Notes: a model not told the origin generated them from the sequence alone. A stretch of 64,000 nucleotides of DNA from Rhinopithecus roxellana (GCF_007565055.1 NC_044565.1:38773711-38837710); one strand, 5' to 3'; positions 46,301 through 57,509 are shown, counted from the first letter of the stretch. Program-made: numbers and translations.

Positions 46301-46460
46301 ACAATGTGATCTCTTTGTATCTTGACCACACCTCTGCCTTCCAAACCCCACCACCAGCAGGGAGGATAAGTCATGGGGCCCGGGGCAGAGACGGAAAATC
46401 GGTCCCATTTGCACAAAAAGGTCAGATCCTTGTCCCGAAAGACTTAATTAAGATAGACTG
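43396..46460. other. Long interval, mainly unassigned
   Basis: No gene is recognised. It contains short simple repeats (A tract at 44032-44046; TTTG units near 44270-44288; GT-rich run near 44562-44582). The 43680-43870 part is purine-rich. Confidence 0.45.
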
Positions 46461-46783
46461 GGCCGGACGCGGTGGCTCACGCCTGTAATCCCAGTACTTT
46501 GGGAGGCCGAGGGGGGCAGATCACTGAGATCAGGAGATCGAGACCATCCTGGTGAACATGGTGAAACCCCGTTTCTACTAAAAATACGAAAAAATTAGCC
46601 GGGAGTGTTGGCAGGCACCTATAGTCCCAGCTACTCGGGAGGCTGAGGCAGAAGAATGGCGTGAACCCGGGAGGCAGAACTTGCAGTGAGCCGAGACTGT
46701 GCCACTGCACTCCCGCCCAGGCAACAGGCATCTCAAAAAAAAAAAAAAAAAAAACAAAAAAAACTCCGTTTCAAAAAAAAAAA
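46461..46783 (+). mobile_element. AluY with interrupted tail
   Basis: It has an AluY-type left arm (GAGATCGAGACCATCCTGGT, GTGAAACCCCG). Its 3' end is unusual: GCATCTC, an A tract (46735-46763), then ACTCCGTTTC and a second A tract. The normal GAGACTCCGTCTC end is therefore split by poly(A). Confidence 0.88.
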
Positions 46784-46794
46784 GAGATAAACCT

Positions 46795-47817
46795 AAGAGA
46801 CTATGATGTTATTGATAGGAAAGGCCCATTGGCACTGAGGAGCAATGGCCTCTACATTCCTCAAGGAGACAGGCAAGGCCACCCCCAGGGATGGTCTGAC
46901 AGATGACCCTGCGGATCGTCCTGGGTGCCAGTGAAAGAGGGGGGGGTTGTGCATAGGGTACAGGATGCCCACTGCCATCCCTGCTGCCCTCGGGTGCTGT
47001 GCACTGGAAGTGACACTGCAGTGGGAACACCCGTGGACATGGGTACCCCAAAGGCCTGACTTTGTCTTTAGTCCAGCACGAATGAGAATCACTCCAAATC
47101 AGCGTGTCTTCACCTTTCTGGAGGCTCAGCGATCCTGCAAAAGAAATATCTCACTGGCCAGTCGGAGTGATCTGCTCACCAGACCACCCTCCAGAACCCA
47201 GGAACCGTCTCTAGGGGAGAGTCTCAAAGCTCCTCTGGGCATCTGGTTGACCTCATGGTGGTGAACACGTGGATTGGTAGAGAGTCAGAGAATGCCCCAG
47301 AGGAGAAATGTGCCCTGGGGAGAAATGGAGGTCCAGGACCGTGAGTCCTGGTCTAAGTATTGGGTACATCGCCCCGATAGCACGCCCAGTCCACAATGGT
47401 CCTAGTCACTGGAGTACTCACCAACTTTTGAGAAAAGCGCTTCTGAGGACCGGGACCCATGTGAGATCAGGTTTGGGCTCAGGTGCAGGACTGCTCTGCA
47501 CTCCCCAGCTGATCTCATGCACTGGAGAGAGACTTAGAACATTCGAAGGGAGGCACTCCAAAGCCTGGGGCCCAGGGCAGAGGCCCCGAATGGTCAGGTC
47601 AGCCCAAGACGGGTATAGCAATGACTACCTAGTTTAACAAACTAAACATTTCTAAGTTCCCTATAAGCCCCTTCCTGATCCCACCCCTAGCCCTTCACAC
47701 TCAGAGAGAAACGGATTTATCTTTGAGATGAATAAAAGGAAATAAAAATGTTCCTTAATTTTCTGTTTTTACCACATATATTTGTGTTCTTTAAAAAAAA
47801 AAAAAAAAAAAAAAAAA
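46795..47817 (+). other. GC-rich, repeat-poor segment ending in a long A tract
   Basis: About 850 bp of unusually GC-rich DNA (46850-47640) with no recognised repeat or protein similarity is followed by an AT-rich part. An AATAAA lies near 47729 and a 27-base A run at 47791-47817. The layout resembles a retrocopy of a polyadenylated transcript, but I cannot identify a parent or target duplication. Two short frames (about 105 codons each) lack known motifs. Confidence 0.4.
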
Positions 47818-47821
47818 CATT

Positions 47822-47955
47822 GCTGGACATCGTGGGCCACGCCTATAATTCCAGGTATTGGGAGGTTGAGGCGAGAGAATCACCCGAACCCACGAGTTTG
47901 AGACCAGCCTGGGCGACATAGTGAGACCTTGTCTCATTAAAAAAATAAAATAAAA
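47822..47955 (+). mobile_element. FLAM/Alu left-monomer fragment
   Basis: GCTGGACATCGTGGGCCACG, then GAGTTTGAGACCAGCCTGGG and an AAAATAAAATAAAA tail, match a free left Alu monomer. Confidence 0.75.
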
Positions 47956-48059
47956 TAAGACTTTTTTTTGTTAACTTCATGTAAGAAAAATTGCATATAT
48001 TCTTGCTTCTTCATTAAATCCGTGGATCAATCAGGAGAGAATCAAAATCTATATGATTA

Positions 48060-48330
48060 ATTGTACTGGGGTATGTAATGTGTTAACAATAGGGGAAACT
48101 GGATGAATGATATATGTGAATGCCTGGCACTATTTATTGAACTTTTCAGTAAGATCAAAATTATTTCAAAGCAAGGAACTTTTTAAAAATGAGGGTGGAG
48201 ATTGAATAAAAAGGAAAGGCAAGTGCTGACAATCATTGAAGCTGAATGGTGGGGACATAGTTCATTTTACAATTTTCTCTACTTTTGTGCATTATTAAAA
48301 TTTCTATAAATAAAAAAATTTTTAAGGAAA
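48060..48330 (+). mobile_element. Old LINE-1 3' end fragments
   Basis: GGGGAAACTGGATGAATGAT and AGATCAAAATTATTTCAAAG, then GTGCTGACAATCATTGAAGC, ACAATTTTCTCTACTTTTGT and AAATTTCTATAAATAAAAAA, match the terminal parts of L1M 3' UTRs. Two fragments may be joined. Confidence 0.65.
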
Positions 48331-48339
48331 ACACAATAC

Positions 48340-51142
48340 TATCTCGTTTTGGTATTTACTTTGTGGGACAATTTTAAATGAATTCATTTTCTTGAATATG
48401 TTTTGGAATATTATTTTTTATTTCCTCTTGAGGAAGTTTTAGTAAATTCTATTTTTTTCTATGAACTTATCCATTTTCCTAAGTTCTCCAACTTACAGCA
48501 CTGATGTACATTATCCTCCTAATTAACCATGTAATGTGTCCATCAACTGTAATTATAACCTCTCTCTTGTTCTAAAAGGCTTTCTGAAGAAAGAATTTTT
48601 GGCCTTGTGAATCCACTCCGTTGTATTTTTATTTTCTATATTATTAATTTCTGCTACCTTTATTTAATTTCTACTCTTTTACTTATTTTTATTTCATTAT
48701 TATTTTTCTAACTTCTTATTGTCAGCCTTTCATCTTTTCTAATAAAAGCATTTAAGGCTATAATTTCTCACTAGATCTTACTTTATCTACATTAAATACA
48801 TTTTTATTTTAGTGTCTTTGTGTTCACACATTGTATTTTCTAATTTCCATTATAATTTCTTCTTTCACCCACATGTTATTTAGAAGAGGATATCTTAATT
48901 TCTCAAATATGGACTTTCCTAGTTATCCTTTTGTTACTGATTTCTAACTTAATTGCATTATGTTCAGAAACTGTGGTCTGTATGATTCCAGTTTTAAATA
49001 GTTGAGATTTGTATTCTAACCTAGCAATGTGGTCTATTTTCAAAAATACTCCATGTTGGTTGAAAAGAATCTATATTGTGTAGCTGTTAGGTGCAGTGTT
49101 CTATGTACTGTACTTAATTAGCGCCAGCTTGTTAATTGTGTTGTTCTAATCTTTCTCTTTACTGATTTGGTCAACTTGATCTAGGTACTTAACAGCTTAG
49201 AATTCTTACATCTTCTTGGAAGACCAAACCTTTCTGATTTTTTTATTTTTTTCTTATTATTTTTATTATTTTTTGAGACGGGGTCTCACTCTGTCACCCA
49301 GGCTGGAGTGCAGGGGTGGAATCTCTGCTCACTGAAGCCTCCACCTCCCAGGTTCAAGCAATTCTCCTACCTCAGCCTCTCGAGTAGCTGGAATTACAGT
49401 GGCACACCACCATGCCCGGCTACCTTTTGCATTTTTAGTAGAGACAGTGTTTCACCACGTTGGCCAGGCTGGTCTCAGCTCCTGACCTCAGGTGATCCAC
49501 CCGCCTCGGCCTCCCAAAGTGTGGAGATTACAGACTTGAGCCACCGCGCCTGGCCTAAACCTTTTTTATTTATGAAACTCTTTATGAAATGTTCTCTTTA
49601 TCTTTCGTGAAGGTTTTCGCCTTAAGGGTTATTTTGTCTGACACTAATATAGCAACACCAACATCCTCTTGGTTAGTGTCTGCATGATACAACTTTTTTT
49701 TATGCTCTTATTCTTAACTTGTTTGAATCCTTATGTTTTAAATGTGACTTAAGAGAATATACCTGCATTCTTTAAAACACAATATATACCACTTGTCAGT
49801 CTTTGCTTATAAATTGAGTAGTCTATTTTACTTAATTATTGATATATTTGGATTTATTTTCACCATCTTATATTGTGCTTTTTACGTATCTTGAACCTTC
49901 AATATTTTGGTTTTTCCCCTATTCTCATCTATTTTTGTATTATTTTTCTCTTTCCACTTTTTCCCTTTATAGTGAAAAAGTTACACATTCTTGGTAGTTA
50001 CACTAGAAATTTTAACTTGGAAACAATATCTTTACCATCCTACCACACAATAAACACTTTAATTCTGATCCTCCCCTCCCAGTTACATGCTATTGACAGC
50101 TGCGTATTTCATTTCTATCTTGTTTTTTTTAGCCCCTTGTTTTTTATAAAAATATAAAAATAAATTTTTATTGATTAAAAAATAAGATATTATTTTTTAA
50201 AAGAGATTATTGATCTTTGTAGCCAATATTTATTTACAATTAAGCACATATTCAGCACTCTCCTTGCCCCTCATTCTTTTATTCATCTCTGACCTTCCTT
50301 GTTCCCTTTCTTCCTGCCTAAATAGCAGCCTTTAGAATTTCCGTTAGTGAGGGTCTATTGATGGCAAACTCTCTTTTTGCTTGTTTGAAGGTGTCCAATT
50401 TTGTCATTGTTTTTGAAAGATAATATTCAAATTCTGGTTAACAGTAATTTTCTTTCAACACATTGAAAATTTTAAGCCTTTTCTGGCTTCTATAATTGTT
50501 AAGTCTAATTGTCCTGTTGAAAGTACACTAATCTGTCTTATCTTTCTCTGGCTGCTTTTCAATTTTTTTTTCTTTGTTTATGGTATTCTGCAGTACTACA
50601 TTATGTCTAAGAGTGAATGTTCTTCCATTTATCTTTATTGGGATTGTTGGGCTTTTAAAATCTCTGGTTTTTCATTTCTAAAAAAAATCCTCAGCCATTA
50701 CCTCTTCAGTTATTACCTTTGCCCCTCTCCTTCTCTCCTGTCTGTCTGGAACTCCAATTAGATAATTTCTATATTTTTCACAAGACCGTCTTAATGTTAA
50801 AACCTCTCGTTCATATTTTCTGTCTGTTAGGGCTACATTCTGGAAATTTTCTTGGATCTATCCATCTGAATCTATTCTCCAGTTGTGGTTATTCTGCTGT
50901 TAAACCTGTCTATTGTATTTTTAATTTGAAATATTATCTGTTAAACTTCTAGTAGTTCTTTTGGGTCTTCTTCAAATCTTCTGGTCATGTTTTATGCATA
51001 TTTTCATTTTTTTCTCTTATTTCTTTTAATACATTTAATAGGCTTATTTTATGTTCTGTGCTTAGTCATTTCAATAGCTAAAGCTTTGCAGTCTGATTCT
51101 GTTATTTGTTGTTTATGCTGGCCTTTGCTCATGCTATATTGT
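48340..51142 (-). mobile_element. Old LINE-1 (L1M/HAL1-like), minus strand
   Basis: The T-rich plus strand contains ATGTGGTCTATTTTCAAAAA, AACACCAACATCCTCTTGGT, TCCTCAGCCATTACCTCTTC and GGAACTCCAATTAGATAATT, complements of conserved L1M/HAL1 coding landmarks in order. An AluS (49271-49555) and a MaLR LTR (51143-51560) interrupt it. Probable continuation reaches about 51960. Confidence 0.7.
49271..49555 (-). mobile_element. AluS
   Basis: This reverse-oriented dimer sits within the old LINE, beginning at TTTTTTGAGACGGGGTCTC and ending at the complement of GGCC. A single-base loss lies in the CTCAGCTCCTGACC stretch. Confidence 0.9.
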
Positions 51143-51560
51143 TGCTATGGTTTTGTTTGTCCCTGCCAAAACTTATGTTGACATTTGATTCCCTGTGTTG
51201 GGAGCGGGGAGCCTAGTGGGAGGTGGTTAGGTCCTCATTAATAGATTATGGGGGTGGATTCCTCATTCATAGATTAATGCCCTCCTGCTGGGGTGAGTTT
51301 TTGCTTTTGTGAGAATGAATTCTTTCAGAGACAGCAGGTTGTTAAAGTCTGGCTTCTTCTCTTGCCATGGGATCTCTTTGCAGGTATCCCCTCCCCTTCT
51401 GCTGTCTGCCATAGTGGAAGAAGCCTGAGGCCCTTGCCAGATATAGCTGTTCAAAGCTGGACTTTCCAGTCACCAGAATTTGAGCCAAATAAACCTCTTT
51501 TCTTTCTAAATCACCCAGTTTCAGGTATTCTGTTATAGCAACACAAAACTGACTAGAGCA
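51143..51560 (+). mobile_element. Solo MaLR LTR (MLT1/MST group)
   Basis: It starts TGCTATGGTTTTGTTTG. It carries GTGGGAGGTGGTTAGGTCCT and GGGGGTGGATTCCTCAT, the U5 hallmark CAAATAAACCTCTTTTCTTT and a GACTAGAGCA terminus. Confidence 0.85.
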
Positions 51561-52096
51561 ATTACTTCCTTTTGTATTTTGTGATTTTGACCATGAGCTT
51601 GTATTTCTTTAGAATGTATTGATGAGAAGTCATTGAGGCCTGTGTTGAAGATGGGTACTTCCAGAATAGATTTGCATTTGTTTCTGTCGGTTGCCTGGAA
51701 ACTACAAATTAAGGTTTACTTTGAACTTCATTCTTGACTTGAATTTTTTGGACTCTAAAGAACAGCGTGAATTTGAGCTGCAAGACTGTGTGAGTGCTGG
51801 TTATGTTATGAGTTCTCAGGGGAGATGTTTTTTTCTGCCTCCATTTAGAATCACGTCTCAAGGCAGGCAATTTTCCCTGCAATACTCTGGGGCTGCGGGA
51901 AAGGCAGTAAGTTAATTTGTACCTCATCCTTACACAAACGGTGTAGTTTTTTGTGGACCCATCTCTAAGCAGAGGTGGAAGGGTCTACAATTAGACTCAC
52001 CCTGTACACCTTGACCACTGTATTCACTTATTCACTCAAGTGAATTCAGCAGATATTCTCAAGGCAAAAACCTCTCCAGGTTTCTGCTTATACTCG
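51561..52096. other. Probable continuation of old minus-strand LINE
   Basis: CATTTGTTTCTGTCGGTTGC and GGAAACTACAAATTAAGG to about 51960 read like the 5' coding part of HAL1/L1M in complement. Beyond that nothing is recognised. Confidence 0.4.
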
Positions 52097-52222
52097 GAAG
52101 TAAGGAACACTCAGAGGTCAAGTATTAGATGCAAGTGGAAACCCAAGAAATCTCTCCAAGTGGAAACCTCTCCTGGGTTTCCACTTGCATCTAATACTTG
52201 ACCTCTGAGTATTCCTTACTTC
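52097..52222. repeat. Near-perfect inverted repeat (49-bp arms, 28-bp spacer)
   Basis: Left arm 52097-52145 (ends CAAGTGGAAACCCA) and right arm 52174-52222 (starts TGGGTTTCCACTTG) are reverse complements at 48 of 49 positions. The spacer repeats CAAGTGGAAACCTCTCC, itself a partial direct copy of the inner end of the left arm. It is not a known repeat terminus, and the sequence outside the arms does not match. Confidence 0.96.
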
Positions 52223-52474
52223 TGCCAGCATAAACATGCACTTCAAAAGATTAAAAAATACTTTGTCAATTATTTGTAGTTGTTTTCAGTGAGCTATCAT
52301 TCAAGGTATGTAGTCTGTCATACTGCCAGAAATTGAAGTCCCTCTGCTGCTGCCTGAGGGTTAAAAGTCGATTTCAAGGGTTTCTTCCTTAGTCCTCCCC
52401 TCTTCTCATTCTACAGGCCCTCTCCCTTTACCCATTCCCACTACTTTGGTGCTCCTTATCAATTAGTCCCTCAC

Positions 52475-53262
52475 CTATACCTCTGTATGTTTCTTATGGC
52501 TGCTGAAACAACTTTATCACAAATCTGGTAGTTAAAAAAATACCACGTACTATCTTATAGTTCTAAAGGCCACAAGTCTAAAGTCAGTTCCAAAAGAATT
52601 AAGTCAATATATCAGCAGAGTTGGTTTCTCCTGGAGGTTCTAGAAGACAATCCCTTCTCTGCCTCTTCCAGCTTCTGTGAGATTATTGCATTCCTTGGAT
52701 TGTGATTCCTTCCTCACATCATGTCAACCTCCTGCTTCCATTGTTACATCTACTACTCCCTCTTCTGTAGTCAAATCTTCCTCTGTCTCCCTTTTATGAG
52801 AATGCTCGAGATTATATTTAGCATCTACCTGGATCTCCAGGATCATCTTCTTATCTCAAGATGCCTTACTTGGCTGGGTGTAGTAGCTCATCCCTGTAAT
52901 GCCAGCACTTTGGGAGGCCGAGGTGGGAGGATTGCTTGAGCTCAGGAGTTTGAGACCAGCCTGGACAACATAATCAGAACCCTGTCTCTACAAAAAATAA
53001 AAAATTAGCCAGGCATGCTCGTGCATGCCTGTAGTCTGAGCTACTCAGGAGGCTGAAGTAGGAGGATTGCTTGAGTTCAGAAAGTTGAGGCTGCAGTGAG
53101 CTGTGTTGCACCACTGCACTCCCATTCCAAAAAAAAAGAAGAAAAGAAAATCCCTAATTTAATCACATGTGTACAGTTTCTTTTGCCATGTATGGTAACA
53201 TCCACAGGTCCCGGGGATTAGAATCTGGGTATGTTTGGGGGCTGTTATTCAGCCTACCACAA
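52475..53262 (-). mobile_element. MLT1-type LTR, minus strand, interrupted by AluJ
   Basis: The left part has AGTTCTAAAGGCCACAAGTC, GGTTTCTCCTGGAGGTTCTA and GCCTCTTCCAGCTTCTG. The right part after the Alu has CACAGGTCCCGGGGATTAGA and TTATTCAGCCTACCACA. This is the reverse-complement order of MLT1-like LTRs. Confidence 0.75.
52872..53150 (+). mobile_element. AluJ
   Basis: This older Alu (GATTGCTTGAGCTCAGGAGT, CCTGGACAACATAATCAGA) has lost most of the GCCTGGGTGACAGAG segment before its A tail. Confidence 0.88.
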
Positions 53263-53620
53263 CCTCCAATCCTCAGCTGCAGACTCAAATTTTCCGTTTC
53301 TTTCTCAACTTTTCTCATTACCCAGGCGCTTTAAACTCACTTTTATCTAAAACTGAACTATATTCACCAGCAGTTAGTGACATCACCATCTTCCCAAGCA
53401 TCCAAATGCGAAGTCAGTAAGTATATACTGCTTCTTTTTTCATCCTTTGTCTCCAACCAGTCACTGAGTCCTTGTCTAATCTACCTCTAAAAGGTCTCAA
53501 ATCTAGTCCTCTTCCTTATTCCCACTGCGACTGCTTTCCAGATCTTGTTGTTTACTATGATTGTAACCTAATTGAATTTCTTACCTCTGTTTTTCTATGG
53601 CCATTAACCTGTTGCCTTGC
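53263..53620. other. Unassigned interval between LTR and Alu
   Basis: I see no coding sequence and no nameable repeat. Confidence 0.45.
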
Positions 53621-53930
53621 TTTTTTTTTTTTTCTTTTTTTTGAGACAGGGTCTCACTTTGTCACCCAGGCTGGAGTGCAGTGGCACAATCTCAGGTCAC
53701 TGCAGCCTCGACCTCTTGGGCTCAAGCAATCCTCCCACCTTAGCCCACCAAGCAGCTGGGACTACAGGCATGCGCCACCACGCCCAGCTAATTTTTTTTT
53801 TTTAATTTTTATAGAGACAAGGTTTTGCCATATTGCCCAGGCTGGTCTTGAACTCCTGAGCTCAAGTGGTCTGCCTGCTTTGGCCTCCCAAAGTGCTTGG
53901 ATTACAGGTATGAGCCACCACACCCAGCTG
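53621..53930 (-). mobile_element. AluJ
   Basis: This reverse-oriented dimer has AluJ bases (GCAGCCTCGACCTCTTGGGC, TGCCATATTGCCCAGGCTGG). Poly(T) runs occur at its start and in the middle linker. Confidence 0.9.
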
Positions 53931-54530
53931 AGTTATCTTTCTACAACCCAAATGACTAGGTACTGTCTTCTTAAAACTTCCTCAATGGTTTTGTCCACTC
54001 CATAAAATCCAAAATCATTCACGGCCCCTTGCAGTCCAGCCATAAAGTGAGAGACCAGTCTCATCTTTGCCATGTTCTACTGAGTACTGTGTGTTCTAGG
54101 CAACCAAACTTTATCGTTTCCTGAACAAGCCAGCCTCAGGGCCTTTACAGCTCTTCAAGAAGCAGCTGAATGCCTAAGTTTTCTGAGATGTATTGGGAGA
54201 CCCTGCCACACAGTTAGAATTAATGCTCTATTAACACTTGAGATATTGATTCAATTATTTACTGAGGGTCAACTATGTCTGGGACTCTATGGTAAACACT
54301 GGGCATGAAATGGTGAACAGGATGCAGACAGATCTTTTCCTCCCATGGCTCATAGTCCAGGGAGGGCTCCAGACAAGTGAACAGGCTATTATAATATCAC
54401 ACAAGTGTTCTGACAGGAAAGCATAAGACAGTACAGGAAGAGACAGAGGGGCACCTAATCTAGATATGCACGATCATCAAAAGGTAGCAACTAATATGAA
54501 ACCAGGTGGCAAATAAGAATTAAGGGAAAA
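53931..54530. other. Interval with possible ancient repeat
   Basis: 54250-54440 (TTTACTGAGGGTCAACTATG, GGAACAGGATGCAGACAG-like text) resembles the unassigned ancient repeat seen at 36545-37035. No gene is seen. Confidence 0.4.
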
Positions 54531-54829
54531 GGCCGGGCGCGGTGGCTCAAGCCTGTAATCCCAGCACTTTGGGAGGCCGAGACGGGCGGATCACGAGGTC
54601 AGGAGATCGAGACCATCCTGGCTAACACGGTGAAACCCCGTCTCTACTAAAAAATACAAAAAACTAGCCGGGCGAGGTGGCGGGCGCCTGTAGTCCCAGC
54701 TACTCGGGAGGCTGAGGCAGGAGAATGGCGTAAACCCGGGAGGCGGAGCTTGCAGTGAGCTGAGATCCGGCCACTGCACTCCAGCCCGGGCGACAGAGCG
54801 AGACTCCGTCTCAAAAAAAAAAAAAAAAA
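54531..54829 (+). mobile_element. AluYRa-type (Old World monkey-specific AluY)
   Basis: It is almost undiverged, with preserved CpGs. Diagnostic bases are GGCTCAAGCCTG, CTACTAAAAAATACAAAAAA followed by CTAGCC, GGCGTAAACCCGG and GAGATCCGGCCAC. A perfect 14-bp target duplication, GAATTAAGGGAAAA, lies at 54517-54530 and 54830-54843, with a pure A tail. This is the best single indicator of the host lineage. Confidence 0.95.
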
Positions 54830-55027
54830 GAATTAAGGGAAAAGAGGGCTGGAGAGAGAATGTTCCAGGATGAGGGACGATGTGTGTAAAAGCCTAGACA
54901 TGAGAGGAAGCACAGGATACCTACACAACTGAAAGATCAGCGAGGCTAGAATGGAGACAGTGGGGTGGGGAATGTTGAGAGATGAGGATGGTGAGGTGAG
55001 CAGGGGGCAGAAGTGATGCAGTATTTT

Positions 55028-55560
55028 TTGCTCCTTAGTTCAGCTAAAACCAGATTTTAGCTAACACGACCAGGAAAGATTAGGCATGCAGATACATTGA
55101 AAGGTGAGGAGAGGGAAATTTATTAAAAGAAAGCTCTCAGTGAAAAAAGAAGGGGGCATGCTAACTGACTCCCACCTCACAGATTGAATACCAGGCCACC
55201 ACACACGAGCTGGGGTGGCCAAGCTGCTCCCCATTGCACAAGGCATGAACTTCTTGTAGCTCCACCCCAGTCTCTCAGTGCGCAGGTGGGTCCCCAGTCT
55301 GTTGAGGGCATGCACAGACAAGACTGTGGACAGGTTCCCTCATCTGCACAAAAGCATCTGATGTAAACACTTGTGAGGTGGGTCAGAGATTCTCCGGGGA
55401 CCATCTCCCCCCACCAACCGACCAACCCCTACCCTTATCTGCCTCCTGTAACTATCAGAAGGCCGTAGTCAGAAGCTGGCCATTCTAAGTGCAAAGGAGG
55501 GCCACTGAAGGGTTTCTAAGTGCAAAGGAGGGCCACTGAGGGGACATGCCAGCCCTTGAG
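55028..55560 (-). mobile_element. Probable ERV1-type LTR, minus strand
   Basis: On the minus strand, AGCTTTCTTTTAATAAATTT provides a polyadenylation signal, followed by a CCTCTCCTCACC stretch and CTGGTTTTAGCTGAACTAAG. Upstream is GC-rich U3-like DNA with a 31-bp internal tandem duplication. No TG/CA ends or target duplication could be fixed, so limits and family are uncertain. Confidence 0.5.
55483..55543. repeat. 31-bp tandem duplication
   Basis: TTCTAAGTGCAAAGGAGGGC with CCACTGAAGGG (55483-55512) is repeated at 55514-55543 with one A-to-G difference and a single-base spacer. Confidence 0.93.
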
Positions 55561-56655
55561 ATAGGGTGACAAAAAGAGAACCAGATGCTAGGGAGCTGGT
55601 TCCATTTTGGAATGTTGTATAGCAAAGCGCTTTGTACCCTGCTTTCTACCCTGTTGGCTCACCTCTGATGTCAGTGCAGCTGTGGGGAACATGTCCCTGC
55701 GCTGACACTATCACTTTTGCTTTTCTCCTCACAGCTTTCTCCAGAATTGGGAAATCCCTCAGCCTGGCAAAGGTATAGCTCAAATGTGCCTCAGCTACCA
55801 TTTCCTGGTGGCAGTCCTCAACCAATGGCTGCTGGGAATTGGTGAACAATGCCCCAGCCCCCCAAGCCTCCAGAGAAACAATTCTGAGTGACATGGATGA
55901 TGATAACCAGGCTATGCCCACAGTGATCATCAGCTCAGCAATGTACCATTTACTGGCTTTTCCTCCTTCTGTGTCTCACTATTCCTGCTCCCTCACTCCT
56001 GCTTCCTGGAATTACCTTCCCAGAAAAACTTCATTCTGGTAAGCCCTAGTCCTAGGCTCTACTTGAGGGTAGGGGAATCCAAACTAAAGTAAGAGTCTGT
56101 AGGATTTCAAAGTAAAGATCCAACTTAGACTTTCAGGAGAAGAGATCTGGGGTAGAAACAAAAACTTACGTTTTCTTCCTAATGGGAGCTGACAACATAG
56201 AAGCAGATGAAATTTTCCAGTGATAGGAGAAAGGGGTCTATGAGGGACTGTGAGGAACAACATTTCTGGCACAGGCAGAAGAAGAGTGGAGACAGAAATC
56301 ACCAGAGAGGTAGAAGAACAAAGAGAGTTTGCAACATGGAAGGCCAGGGAGGAGGAAGTTTCAAGAAAGAACGGGCAAATCTATCCCAGCAGCAGCCAGG
56401 GTGGGCCTCTGTCCTTGAGCAGCACCGGAGCCAGAGCCAGTTCCCGGATCTTGCAGCTGAGGAGTCCCTCAAACGTCCACAGCCCCCACCAGTGTGGGGA
56501 GGCTGGATCCTGTGGTGGACTCCGGGGATGTGACTGCCTGATGGTGGCAGAAACAGCAGCAACATCTAAGACCAGGGAGTGGGGGTCTTGGGCAGAGATC
56601 CCAGGGCAGCTGAGGCACCTGGGCTTCCTCCCAGCTCCATCAGCCTTTTGGGGCC
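55561..56655. other. Interval with possible old LTR 3' end
   Basis: 55950-56095 (TTACTGGCTTTTCCTCCTTC, TCCTGCTTCCTGGAATTACC, GGAATCCAAACTAAAG) resembles the end of an old LTR. 56240-56640 is purine- then GC-rich, with several overlapping open frames of 90-137 codons but no recognisable protein. Confidence 0.4.
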
Positions 56656-56764
56656 TGAGCTGAGATGGGAGGTTCACCTGAGCCCGGGAAGCAGAGGTTG
56701 ACATCGTACCACCACACTCCAGCCTGGGTGACAGAGTGAGACCCCTGTCTCAAAAAAAAAAAAG
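56656..56764 (+). mobile_element. Alu 3' fragment
   Basis: GAGCCCGGGAAGCAGAGGTT to CCAGCCTGGGTGACAGAG plus an A tail is the last ~100 bp of an Alu. It is followed by GA- and GGAA-rich simple sequence (56762-56795). Confidence 0.85.
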
Positions 56765-57305
56765 AGAGAGAGAAAGAAATAAAGGAAGGAAGGGAATGAT
56801 GGATAGTGTCAAATGTTACTGAAAAGTAAAAGAAAGTATAAAGAAGTAGCCATCAGATGTAGCAAATAAACGTAGTTTATGACTTGGAGAAAAGGACTCT
56901 AAAAGAATGAAGTAGCAAAAACTAGGTTACAGTGAGTTGAGTATTTAGTGGGAAAAGAGAATATAAAGAGAGTGAGTGACTTTTAGGAAGCTTGGTTTTA
57001 AGAGGTAAAAGAAAGATGAAGGGATAGCTGGTTGAATGGGGTGTCTGTGTGTGTGTAAAAGTGGGGAGGCTTGAGCCTATTCTGACCATTTAGGCTCATA
57101 AACACCAGTAGACAGAGAAAGAGGTTGAAGGTAGGGGAGAGTGAGGAACAATAATGATTTCCTGATGACTTCCTGGAAAAGGCAGGAAAGGATGGATTCC
57201 AGGTAGATTAGATTGAGTCCGAAGAAGGGACTTGCCTTCCATTGAAACAATAAAGTGGTTACTTACTTATTTTCAAGATGAGTAGGTGGTTAATTCCAAA
57301 GCATT
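56765..57305. other. Unassigned purine-rich interval
   Basis: I see no gene. The sequence is A/G-rich with the look of an old repeat that I cannot name. Confidence 0.4.
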
Positions 57306-57509
57306 ACTGTGATACGTGAAAGGAAATGCTGGGAAAGGAAGTGTGGTCCCTTTAAATGATGCGGAAGGGAGGAGGGCATGATACCTAGCTAGGGCTTTAC
57401 CCCTGGGCCTGTGCCCATGGACCTAGGTGAGGACAGGCATTTTTGTTTTCCTGCCCAAATGTTGCATTTCCCAAGACCACCCTGGCCTGTCATGCCCCCA
57501 ACCTGTGCC

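Noticed and set aside
46947..47637. Two ~105-codon frames in the GC-rich segment
   Set aside because: No recognisable domain, no shared frame and no splice structure; kept only as part of an unidentified segment.
53472..54005. 177-codon plus-strand open frame
   Set aside because: Most of it is translated antisense AluJ; no start context or conserved non-Alu protein is visible.
56250..56663. Overlapping 88-137 codon frames on both strands
   Set aside because: Several frames are open together because the region is GC- and purine-rich; none has motifs or homology.
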